From Gottschalkia acidurici 9a (GTDB lineage Bacteria > Bacillota > Clostridia > Tissierellales > Gottschalkiaceae), in contig NC_018664.1 in the NCBI RefSeq assembly GCF_000299355.1, positions 1,051,115-1,115,114 on the forward strand: 64,000 bases of DNA, in the 5' to 3' direction. Shown here in pieces: positions 37,838 to 46,169 of the stretch. Below the pieces are notes generated by a model. It ran no database searches, was not told the DNA's origin, and saw only the letters and a program-made list of their open reading frames with translations. Made by a program: the position numbers and the translations under genes. Position 1 is the stretch's first letter; each line of letters opens with the position of its first letter.

Positions 37838-39207
37838 ATAAAAAAAAATAAAATTCAAGACTTATAGTTTTTTAGTGTAAAACTTCTTAGTACTAAAAAA
37901 CTGCATAGTTATCAATGGATCATAACTTAGAGTTAGGTATTTAGAATTGAAGTGAATTATTGTGGAAAAGAAAACGTTAAAACATTTAATTACCTATACT
38001 ATATTGTTAAGTAAAGTTTCAAGTGATAATTTTAACTTTCATACATATCGAATATATCAAAAAAACCATAGTATATAATATAAAGCAAATAAGTAATAAA
38101 GTAGGATTAATGATATGAATCAAGAAAAATAGTAATTATAAAAGGGAATGTAGGAAAAGACTATGTTTATCTATTATCATTATGTTTAATAAGAATATCA
38201 TCAAATAAAATAGTATGGTACTAAAAAAGAAATCTAGATTAACTTAATCTATTGTGTTAGTTAAAATCAGTTACCAACAAGAAGAGTATAGTAATTCATA
38301 AATTTAGACTAGTTTTAGGAAATCAGAATTAACATATATGGATTATTTGTCTAAATATTGACTCTTTGATATTTGCTAGACTAATAGACTTGTTCAAGCA
38401 TTTATTAATAAATAAGTAAATATTATGACCTAAAATTTTAGTTCTGAGTTTTATTATTAACCTTATTTATATTAAATTGTCTAGTCAGTTGACAAAATAA
38501 AGTTTCTACTTTTCTTCTATCTTTAAAAATTAACTGTCTAAAGGGATTTGGAAAGTGAGACTTACTATTTTTTCATAGAAATTAACTTTATTTCTTTTTC
38601 TTATTTTAACTCTAAAACAAGTTTTTACATACAAATCTTTATATCCTATATATAGTGGTTTACGGAATTATTGAAAATTTTATAAGGTCAACATAGTCAA
38701 GGAAATAATATTTTGAACAATCTTAACTACTATAAAAAATAAACAGAAGAAGTAATAAAACGATAAAGCAAATTTAAAACATCAATTTTATAGCTAAGTT
38801 CTTAAATTCAAAGATTTTTATTATAAAAATTATTTCGTATTTTGATAGGAAAGATTCAATATATCTAAAAAATCATGTTGAAATTTTAACTATAGTGTTA
38901 CTTTTGATTTATTTAATTATTTAAACTCTTTATAGAAATAAAACATATTACTTTGTTTATTAAATAAGAAATAATACGATTCATTAATTACATATAAAAA
39001 TATAATTTGCTTCTATTTTAGCGTTAAACATATGGAATTTGTTGTAAAACAGTGACATTTAAAGCTAATAATAGAAAAAATGAGATGAATTAAAGCGTTG
39101 CTTGCATACATAACTTGATATAAATGTATATGATATATACAATGATGTAAACAATGTAAAATCAATATTAATCACATTGTTTAAAATAAACTAGGGGGAG
39201 ATAAGAA
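37838..39207. other. Long gene-free region with an IS982 fragment
   Basis: About 1.4 kb of very AT-rich sequence with no intact gene. The stretch 38255-38700 is a degenerate IS982-family fragment. The last 100 bases hold the leader of the peptidoglycan-binding protein. The rest shows no recognisable protein similarity or RNA structure. Confidence 0.7.
38255..38700 (-). mobile_element. Degenerate IS982-family insertion sequence, C-terminal fragment
   Basis: The minus strand encodes, across several frame breaks, GYKDLYVKTCFRVKIR and the clear transposase C-terminal signature KVETLFCQLTRQFNINKV. The DNA aligns base for base with 40260-40620, the same part of a second, longer copy in the same orientation. 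Only the 3' third of the element seems to remain. Confidence 0.75.
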
Positions 39208-39780
39208 GTGAAAAAAACATTAACAATTTTAACACTATCAGTAATGATAGCGTCTACATCAACTGTATATGCTCAGGGTGATAGCAATGAAGTAGACGAA
39301 AAGGATCAAATTACTATTATTAATACTTTAGAAAAGAGTGATAATCTAAATGATGAATTACAAAAGACTGATATTAAAGATATGGAAAGTGAACATATGT
39401 TGATAAATGAAATGCACTCTATCACTGAAAAAGAAAATTTAGGTGAAGAAATAGTTAAATTGAGTTCATCAGCACCTTCTTTATCTAATGTTATAAAATG
39501 GTACTATAGAGGTGAACCAACACTGTCTCGTGGATCTACTGGATCAGATGTTTTACGACTACAAAGAATAATCAATGGAATGGGAGTATATAAAGATGGA
39601 AGATGGCAGACTATAGATGTAGGAGCTCTAGATGGAGTATATGGAGCAAAGACGGAAGAAGGTGTAAGGTTATTTCAATATATGTGGCGAAATACTTGGT
39701 CTGAGTTTAGTGTAGATGGTATAGCTGGAAAACAAGTATGGGCTGCAATAAACTATATGATAGAAGAGCTGCAAGAATAA
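39208..39780 (+). CDS. Secreted peptidoglycan-binding-domain protein
   Basis: The 190-residue protein starts at GTG 39208 behind aggggga and has a signal peptide (KKTLTILTLSVMIASTSTVYA) with cleavage expected after VYA. An acidic linker (residues 22-90) leads to a type 1 peptidoglycan-binding domain with LSRGSTGSDVLRLQRIINGMG, then GALDGVYGAKTEEGVRLFQ and VDGIAGKQVWAAI. There is no catalytic domain, so it binds wall or was once attached to one. It is bracketed by two IS982 remnants and followed at once by a decayed second copy of its own binding domain. Confidence 0.85.
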   Translation: MKKTLTILTLSVMIASTSTVYAQGDSNEVDEKDQITIINTLEKSDNLNDELQKTDIKDMESEHMLINEMHSITEKENLGEEIVKLSSSAPSLSNVIKWYYRGEPTLSRGSTGSDVLRLQRIINGMGVYKDGRWQTIDVGALDGVYGAKTEEGVRLFQYMWRNTWSEFSVDGIAGKQVWAAINYMIEELQE

Positions 39781-39975
39781 TTGATGAAATTGGAGTCTAT
39801 GAAGATGGAAAATAACAAACTATAGATGTCGGATGAAGTGTATGAAGTAAAGGCACAAGAAAGTATAAGGTTATTTCAATATATGTGAAAATGTATTTGG
39901 TCTGAATTTATATAGATGGTATAGCTGGAAAACAAGTATAGGCCGTAATAAAGTATATGATAATAGAATAGTAGT
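39781..39975 (+). pseudogene. Decayed tandem copy of the peptidoglycan-binding domain
   Basis: The sequence after the stop repeats the last 200 bases of the preceding gene at about 80% identity by eye, including gatggtatagctggaaaac and ggttatttcaatatatgtg. It has several stop codons and deletions. It records a domain duplication, either a longer ancestral multi-domain protein cut short by the stop at 39778 or a tandem gene copy. Confidence 0.8.
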
Positions 39976-39994
39976 TAAATATATAAGAATTCAT

Positions 39995-40036
39995 AAAAAA
40001 TTGACAAGATGTTATACCTCTCTTGTCAATTTTTTT
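39995..40036 (+). terminator. Terminator after the peptidoglycan-binding gene and its decayed copy
   Basis: Arms ttgacaaga and tcttgtcaa, extended by flanking A6 and T7, enclose 11 bases. Its place after the decayed copy suggests that copy was once part of the same transcript. Confidence 0.9.
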
Positions 40037-40259
40037 ATGAATAGATAATTGTCTTATAACTAATAATTCTAAAAATATTACAGATATGAGTAAATAAAAA
40101 ACTTATTTACTATGATAAAATTATAGTGATTTTGTATGAAAGATGTAAGTAGAAAATGCGAAGAGCTTAAATACTAGGTAAAAAGACGTATATAAAATAT
40201 TAGAAACTAAATATATAAAATAATTAAGAATACTATAGTAGATTTATTTAATTTTACTC

Positions 40260-41230
40260 ATTGTGATAGATAAAACTAATTATCTATCAGAAAAATATTA
40301 CAATGTATAAGGGTAGACTAATTTTAGGAAATTATAATTAATATATGGATTACTTATCCAAATGTTATGACCTAAAATCTTAGTTTTGAGTCTTGTTATT
40401 AATCTTCATAGAGACTTTGCTTTAACTTTATTATAGCAAGTCGTTCAGATAGTTAAGAATGAAGTTTCTATCCTTTAAAAATTGATTGATTAAAGGACTT
40501 TGGAAATTGAGATTTACCTTTTTATCTTTTCATAGAAATTAAGTATATTTCTTTTTATGTTTTAATTCAAAAGCTAATTTTTTACTTATATAACTTTTGT
40601 CTCTTACAATGATTAAAGAATTAGATGGTGAAACTAAGTTTCAAGCAACGTTAGAGTTATTTCCACTAGTATCGATTAAAACGAAGTCTGTAATGTAATT
40701 ATCTAGAGTGAATAACATATGAACCTTAAAACCAATATAGGCTTCTTTTTTAGATAAACATTTATCGTAAGTTGATATTCTCTCAAAAGCCTTATGAAAT
40801 ACAGCTCTACAGATTTACAAATGGGTATAGGTATACTATCAATTATTCTACGGGTATGACTTGGATATTTAAACTTAGAAGAAAGCCTTTTTCTAATTTT
40901 ATCTACAATAGAATGTAGATTTATATGAGTTCTGTTTAATATAATTCTATGTCGGAATTAGAGAATAAATCAAATGAATTTTTTCTAAAAAAGTTAAACA
41001 AATCTTTCTTAGAATCTATATATAGTAAATTACCTACAATGTTAATAGTAATAATTTCGTTATTGGATAAAATTAAATAATTTACATTTTTATGAAATTT
41101 AATATATTCTGAAGTAAATTCTTGGTATATGCCATGAATGACTACATAGGTTAGCAAGAAAAAATCCTTTAAATTTTCTAATTCTTTGATAGAATATTTA
41201 GATAACTATAACATATGTTATTCCCTATCT
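40260..41230 (-). mobile_element. Degenerate IS982-family insertion sequence with nearly full-length transposase remnant
   Basis: Minus-strand translation across several frameshifts and stops recovers most of an IS982 transposase. The N-terminal part, open at 40936-41157, reads LTYVVIHGIYQEF and IITINIVGNLLYIDSKKDLF. It is followed by RTHINLHSIVDKIRK, RRIIDSIPIPICKSVELYF, CLSKKEAYIGFKVHML and LDNYITDFVLIDTSGNN, then DKSYISKKLAFELK at the C-terminal end. The order and spacing match the DDE transposases of this family. The start codon is followed by an early stop, so it is inactive. The C-terminal portion aligns with 38255-38700. I could not define terminal inverted repeats. Confidence 0.82.
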
Positions 41231-41300
41231 TTATTTCGCTGAGGTTATCAATGATAGGTCAACATAATTGCTAGAATTTTTTATTAGTAAGTTTTACTAG

Positions 41301-41726
41301 CATAATAGGTTAACCTATATAGAACGGTGTAAATATGAATTCGATGAAGTATCTGGTCATCTTTCCATACCAATAGTTTCCACAGGATTAGGAGATATAT
41401 TAATTCCAATAAAATTATTAAATACACTAAATAATATAAATCCTGATTTCAATAAGATACTAGACTTTAGTAGAAAGCAAAATTCTGTAGGATATCATCT
41501 ATTTACGTTAGAAACAAGAAATGATTCAATAGCTCATTGTAGAAACTTCTCTCCTTTATATGATATTCCTGAAGAAGACGCGCAAAACTTAGTCTTTGAA
41601 CAAGGATACTCTATGAACAGACCTTCAAAGATTTTAAGTAACTTAACAATTGAGAATGAAGAAATTAAAAAGGTAAAGGTTGGAGGTACTGCCTTAAACA
41701 TTGAAGAAAAAATTATAAGAATATAA
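41301..41726 (+). pseudogene. PhzF-family isomerase/epimerase remnant
   Basis: The frame from just after a TAG near 41300 to TAA 41724 encodes the C-terminal half of a PhzF-like protein: VSTGLGDILIPIKLLNTLN, VGYHLFTLETRNDSIAHCRNF, SPLYDIPEED, then FEQGYSMNRPSKI and KVKVGGTALNIEEK. The N-terminal lobe with the catalytic Glu is missing. The segment that normally follows the EED position (TGTSNGAL-type) is deleted, so EEDA runs straight into NLVFEQG. No start codon exists. It is a true relic beside the IS982 copy, whose insertion may have removed the front half. Confidence 0.85.
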
Positions 41727-42038
41727 CAAAATTAAAACTACCTCTATCATTTGGTAAAAATATGATATAATGAGCATGTGGAAATAAATTGTAATGAAAC
41801 AGTTATTTAGAATTAAATAATATTATATATGCGACCTCTTAAAACTCAACTTGATAGGGTAAAAAGTATTATAATCTGAGTAGATATGTCAATAAAATGA
41901 AGGGCAGATAAAACTTATACTTGTTGTAAATCAGCTGAAGAAACAATTGGATTTATTTCACCATATGTTAAAAAGATATGATGAAGATAAATGAAAGTGA
42001 TTTGAAGAATATTAACTAGAGCTTTGGGGGAGGTATTC
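41727..42038 (+). other. Intergenic region between the PhzF remnant and the flavodoxin gene
   Basis: About 310 bases of AT-rich sequence. gtaaaaatatgatataatgag near 41755-41775 looks like a promoter -10 region (TATAAT at 41765). No gene is seen. The final gggggagg is the ribosome-binding site of the next gene. Confidence 0.5.
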
Positions 42039-42584
42039 ATGAGTAAAGTAGCTATTTTATATAAATCGAAGTATGGTAGCACTAAAAGGTATGCGGAATG
42101 GATATCAAATGATCTGAATGCTGATTTATTTGAATATTCAGAGATTAAAGCTGAGAATTTATTAGCATATGATACAATAATATTTGGTGGGGGACTTTAT
42201 GCAAGTGGTATTAATGGTATAAGACTTATAACTGAAAACTTTCACTCTTTAAAAACCAAAAATATAGTGGTCTTTACAGTAGGTCTTGCTTCAATAGATG
42301 ATAAAGAGATTTTTAAACCAACCATTGCAAAAAGTTGTACAGAAGAAATGCGTAAAAAGATAAAGTTTTTTCATGCTCGTGGAGGAATAGACTACAAGAA
42401 ACTAAACTTTGTTCATAGAGCTATGATGGCAATGGTTAAGAGAATGACTTCTAAGAAAAAAGTAGAAGAACTATCAGATGATGATAAAGTTTTGTTAGAA
42501 ACATATGGTGATAAGGTCGATTTTACTGATATAAGAATGATAGAACCATTAGTTTCGTATGTTAAAAATCTTACTATGAGCTAA
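42039..42584 (+). CDS. Flavodoxin-domain protein
   Basis: The 181-residue protein starts at the ATG behind gggggaggt. An in-frame TTG at 42024 precedes the binding site. The FMN phosphate loop is SKYGSTKRYAEWI near residues 10-22, the second loop is FGGGLYASGINGI near 48-60, and FFHARGGIDYKKLN near 109 matches HemG-like menaquinol/flavodoxin proteins. It would act as a one- or two-electron FMN carrier or as a protoporphyrinogen-dehydrogenase-like protein. No haem genes lie nearby, so electron carrier is the safer call. It has a 25-base gap to the next gene. Confidence 0.83.
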   Translation: MSKVAILYKSKYGSTKRYAEWISNDLNADLFEYSEIKAENLLAYDTIIFGGGLYASGINGIRLITENFHSLKTKNIVVFTVGLASIDDKEIFKPTIAKSCTEEMRKKIKFFHARGGIDYKKLNFVHRAMMAMVKRMTSKKKVEELSDDDKVLLETYGDKVDFTDIRMIEPLVSYVKNLTMS

Positions 42585-42609
42585 AAGATATAAGTTAAGG
42601 AGTTTTTAA

Positions 42610-43323
42610 ATGAGATTAGGATTTATGCACGGAACAAGATATATAGAATTTGACGTAGCTTTTAGAAAGAGAAAAACTATACAAATATCCATAACACCCC
42701 CGAATGAAATAAAAGTATCAGTACCAAGAGGTATGAGTGAAGAAAATATAATTGATATAGTAAAAATAAAAGCGAATTGGATAGAGAAGAAAATACTTTA
42801 TTTTAAAGATATAAAATATGAAAAGATTAATAGAAAATTTATAAACAATGAACCCTTCATGTATTTAGGAAGAAGCTACCTACTCCAGATAGAAGTTGAT
42901 AAGAATATAAAAGATCCACAGGTAAAATTATTCCAAGGCAAAATTTATGTATATACTAGTATAAAAGATAAACGTATAATTCAAGGAGCTATGGAAAAGT
43001 GGTACAGAGAGAAAACCAAAGAAAAAGTCGAGGAGAGAGTAAAATACTACTTACATCTTTTTAAAAAAGAACCAAGATCAATACGAATAAAACAGCAAAA
43101 AAGGATATGGGCAAGCTGTACTTACAGAGACGATCTTTTGTTTAATTGGAGATGTGTAATGGCTAGACCAGATGTACTTGACTACATAATAGTTCATGAA
43201 ATGTGTCATATGCATCATAAAAATCATTCTAAAGACTATTGGAATATGGTAGAATCTATAATACCAGACTATAGAGATAAAAAAGAATGGCTTAAAATTC
43301 ATGGATATAAGATGATTTTATAG
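42610..43323 (+). CDS. YgjP-type (DUF45/M48-like) zinc metallopeptidase
   Basis: The 237-residue protein has an N-terminal FRKRKTIQISITPPNEIKVSVP strand pair, then WASCTYRDDLLFNW near residue 166 and the zinc motif HEMCHMHHKNHSKDYW at about 197, an HExxH with the third ligand downstream. This is the SprT/WLM-like YgjP family, probably cytosolic and of unknown substrate. In other genomes it is often beside restriction-modification genes; here it sits between a flavodoxin and dinB. ATG follows aaggag. Confidence 0.86.
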   Translation: MRLGFMHGTRYIEFDVAFRKRKTIQISITPPNEIKVSVPRGMSEENIIDIVKIKANWIEKKILYFKDIKYEKINRKFINNEPFMYLGRSYLLQIEVDKNIKDPQVKLFQGKIYVYTSIKDKRIIQGAMEKWYREKTKEKVEERVKYYLHLFKKEPRSIRIKQQKRIWASCTYRDDLLFNWRCVMARPDVLDYIIVHEMCHMHHKNHSKDYWNMVESIIPDYRDKKEWLKIHGYKMIL

Positions 43324-43357
43324 ATGTTAAGATTATTAAAGAAGAGAGTGATTCTAA

Positions 43358-44434
43358 ATTTATTCTTATAAAGACTTAACTCAAGCAAAAAATTTAAAAA
43401 TCATTCATTTAGATATGGATGCTTTCTACGCATCTGTTGAAGAGGTAGACAACCCTAAGCTTAAAGGACTTCCAGTAATAGTAGGGGGACAAAGTGAACA
43501 TGGTGTTGTAACTACTGCTAATTATCATGCTAGAAGATATGGTGTACACTCTGCTATGCCAGGATTTATAGCTAGACAGAGATGTCCTAATGGACAATTT
43601 TTACCTGTCAGAATGGAAAGGTATAAAGAAGTTTCTAGACAAGTATTTGGTATACTATATGAGATCGCAGACTTAATAGAGCCAGTATCTATAGATGAAG
43701 CATATCTTGATGTTTCTAATATAGAGAAAAATCCATTAGAGATAGTTGAGGAGATAAAATATAAAGTACTAAAAGAGACGGGATTAACTATGTCTAGGGG
43801 GATATCGTATAATAAGTTTTTAGCTAAGCTTGCATCTGACTGGAATAAGCCAAATGGAATAAAAATAATAACTAAAGAAATGGTGCCAGATATATTGTTG
43901 CCGCTTTCAGTTAGCTCAGTACATGGAATAGGCAAAAAATCTTCTCAAAAGCTAAATAATATAGGCATATATACAATTAAAGAACTTATGAGATTACCGG
44001 AAGATTTTCTAGTAGATTTCTTTGGAAAGTCTGGTAGAGAAATATATAATAGAATTCGCGGTATAGATAATAGAACTGTTAACATATCTTCTGAAAGAAA
44101 GTCTATAGGAGTAGAGAGAACATTTACAAATCATACAAAGAATAAAGAAATATTACAAGAATACTTATATAAATTTTCATTAGAACTAGAGCTTTCATTG
44201 AAGAGTAAAGAAATGCAAGCTAAAACAATAACATTAAAAATCAAGGATACAAATTTTAGAACTCAAACTAGAGGTATTACTTTAAGTAATCATATTACAT
44301 CCTCTAAGGAGATATTTAATATTTCTAAAAATCTTTTAAAAGAGGTAAGTATAAGTGCTGATATTAGACTGATTGGTTTATCTGTTTCAAATCTTTTAAC
44401 CATAAAGATTGAACAACTATCGATTTTTGACTAG
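43358..44434 (+). CDS. dinB: DNA polymerase IV (Y family) with no normal start codon
   Basis: The protein carries the Y-family signatures KIIHLDMDAFYASVE at the front, VIVGGQSEHGVVTTANYHAR, YGVHSAMP, the catalytic SIDEAYLDV, and a helix-hairpin-helix VHGIGKKSSQKL, followed by the little-finger domain. It performs translesion synthesis. The first ATG is 43415, but starting there removes the first catalytic Asp (the D in HLDMD) and has no ribosome-binding site. The frame is open back to 43358, where ATT stands seven bases after gagagtg, exactly where a start would be expected. So either a rare ATT start is used, or ATG was mutated or miscalled. The rest of the protein is intact. Confidence 0.82.
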   Translation: MYSYKDLTQAKNLKIIHLDMDAFYASVEEVDNPKLKGLPVIVGGQSEHGVVTTANYHARRYGVHSAMPGFIARQRCPNGQFLPVRMERYKEVSRQVFGILYEIADLIEPVSIDEAYLDVSNIEKNPLEIVEEIKYKVLKETGLTMSRGISYNKFLAKLASDWNKPNGIKIITKEMVPDILLPLSVSSVHGIGKKSSQKLNNIGIYTIKELMRLPEDFLVDFFGKSGREIYNRIRGIDNRTVNISSERKSIGVERTFTNHTKNKEILQEYLYKFSLELELSLKSKEMQAKTITLKIKDTNFRTQTRGITLSNHITSSKEIFNISKNLLKEVSISADIRLIGLSVSNLLTIKIEQLSIFD

Positions 44435-44583
44435 TATATATTGAATAAAAAAATTGAGTAATATACTAAAAGACTATATAATAAATAATAGGGTAACACA
44501 TATACTTATGAAATGCTTATAATATAATCTTAGAAATACATAATCTTCTAAGGTTAAATCTTTATAAATTGGAGTGAACAAAT

Positions 44584-46005
44584 ATGCATAAGAAAATTTT
44601 AAAGTTTTTAACGGTATGTACTGTATCTTTAACTATAATTTCAAGTAGTGCTATTAATACAAGTTCTAGCTATGCAGAAATGGAGTATTTAAAAAAATAT
44701 CAAACTAACGAAATAATTTCGGTAAGAGGAGAACCAGTACAAATACCTAAAGAAGTTAAACAACAAAATGAACAATTTAGAGGAGTTTGGGTATCGACTG
44801 TATTTAATTTAGACTTCCCTTCAAAGAAACGAATGAGTGAAAAAGAATATAAAGATGAGTACATAAAGCTTTTAGATAACTTAGAAAGTTTAAATATGAA
44901 CGCTGTGATATTTCAAGTTAGAAGTAAATCGGATGCATTTTATCCATCAAATATTAATCCTTGGTCAGAATATCTTACTGGAACTCAAGGGACAAGCCCT
45001 AATTGGGATCCACTTAAATGGATGATAGAAGAGACTCACAAAAGAAACATGGAGTTTCATGCTTGGTTTAATCCTTATAGAGTAACTACAGGTAAAGAAA
45101 AGTTAACAGAACTATCACCTAATAACTGGGCAAGACAAAATCCTCATACTGTATTTAGTTTTCAAGATAAGCTATACTTAAATCCGGGAGAGCCTGAAGT
45201 AGTAAAGCATATAAATGATAGTGTAATGGAAGTGGTTCAAAATTATGATATAGATGCTGTTCATTTTGACGATTATTTTTATCCTTATGGAGGTGTCAAA
45301 GATAATTGGTATGCTGAAGAAGAAAAAATAACATTTGAAAAATATGGACAGGGCTTCAGTAGTGTATCAGAGTGGAGAAGAAATAATGTAGATAACTTAA
45401 TACTTAATCTACATAACTCGATATCATCTTATAATAAAGAGAATAATAAAGATGTTCAATTTGGAATTAGTCCTTTTGGAATATGGGGACATAAAGAAAC
45501 TCATCCAGAAGGAAGTAAAGAAGGTACTGGATCATTAACTCCAACTTCATCTCAAGCTTCTTACGATAATTTATTTGCAGATACAAGAAAATGGGTAAAA
45601 AATAACTGGATAGATTATATCGCACCACAGATATATTGGACATTTGACACAAAAGCAGCACCTTATGGAGAATTAGTACATTGGTGGGCTGATGTTGTAA
45701 AAGATACTGATGTGAACTTATATATTGGACATGCTTCATATAAAAAAGCTGATAAAAATAATAAGGATGTAAGCTGGAATAATCCTAAAGAAATATCGAA
45801 TCAACTTAAGTTCAATAGTATGTATGACGAAGTAAAAGGAAGTATATTTTTTAGATATAAGAATCTTTTAGAAAGTGAACAAAATGCTGCAGCAAATAAT
45901 GAATTTATAAAAATTCTTAGAGAACAGCATTTTAATAATAAAGCTTTACTTCCATCTAAAGTAAAAGAGCTCTCTAAAGATGTTGAAAATGGTGGAGAAC
46001 AATAA
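44584..46005 (+). CDS. Secreted GH10-like (GHL10/DUF187) glycosyl hydrolase
   Basis: The 473-residue protein has a signal peptide (KILKFLTVCTVSLTIISSSA) and the family opening EQFRGVWVSTVFNLDFPSK near residue 60. It also has AVIFQVRSKSDAFYPS, LKWMIEETHKRNMEFHAWFNPYR, DIDAVHFDDYFYPYGG, FGISPFGIWGH and DYIAPQIYWTF. This TIM-barrel family is predicted to cleave sugar polymers, probably peptidoglycan or another envelope glycan, outside the cell. The substrate is unproved. It is followed by a 29-bp perfect hairpin and then by a second secreted glycosidase, suggesting a wall-remodelling pair. Confidence 0.88.
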   Translation: MHKKILKFLTVCTVSLTIISSSAINTSSSYAEMEYLKKYQTNEIISVRGEPVQIPKEVKQQNEQFRGVWVSTVFNLDFPSKKRMSEKEYKDEYIKLLDNLESLNMNAVIFQVRSKSDAFYPSNINPWSEYLTGTQGTSPNWDPLKWMIEETHKRNMEFHAWFNPYRVTTGKEKLTELSPNNWARQNPHTVFSFQDKLYLNPGEPEVVKHINDSVMEVVQNYDIDAVHFDDYFYPYGGVKDNWYAEEEKITFEKYGQGFSSVSEWRRNNVDNLILNLHNSISSYNKENNKDVQFGISPFGIWGHKETHPEGSKEGTGSLTPTSSQASYDNLFADTRKWVKNNWIDYIAPQIYWTFDTKAAPYGELVHWWADVVKDTDVNLYIGHASYKKADKNNKDVSWNNPKEISNQLKFNSMYDEVKGSIFFRYKNLLESEQNAAANNEFIKILREQHFNNKALLPSKVKELSKDVENGGEQ

Positions 46006-46011
46006 TTTAAG

Positions 46012-46071
46012 AAATAAAGCAAAAACTCTTTTCTGTTATATTTATAACAGAAAAGAGTTTTTGCTTTATTT
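46012..46071. terminator. Perfect 29-bp inverted repeat with 2-nt loop
   Basis: Arms 46012-46040 and 46043-46071 are exact complements around tt. The core is caaaaactcttttctg. It probably terminates the GH10-like gene, although its length and tiny loop are unusual and no T tail lies beyond the arms. Confidence 0.75.
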
Positions 46072-46169
46072 GATATTTTATAGTGTATATTACAATTAAG
46101 TAACAAAATATAGAAATTGAGAAAAATGTGATACAATAAATAAAACATCAATAGAAGGAGGAAAATTCT

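Noticed and set aside
40600-41157. Treating the 73-codon minus-strand frame at 40936-41157 as a real small gene
   Set aside because: It is the N-terminal part of a broken IS982 transposase; the continuation is in other frames downstream.
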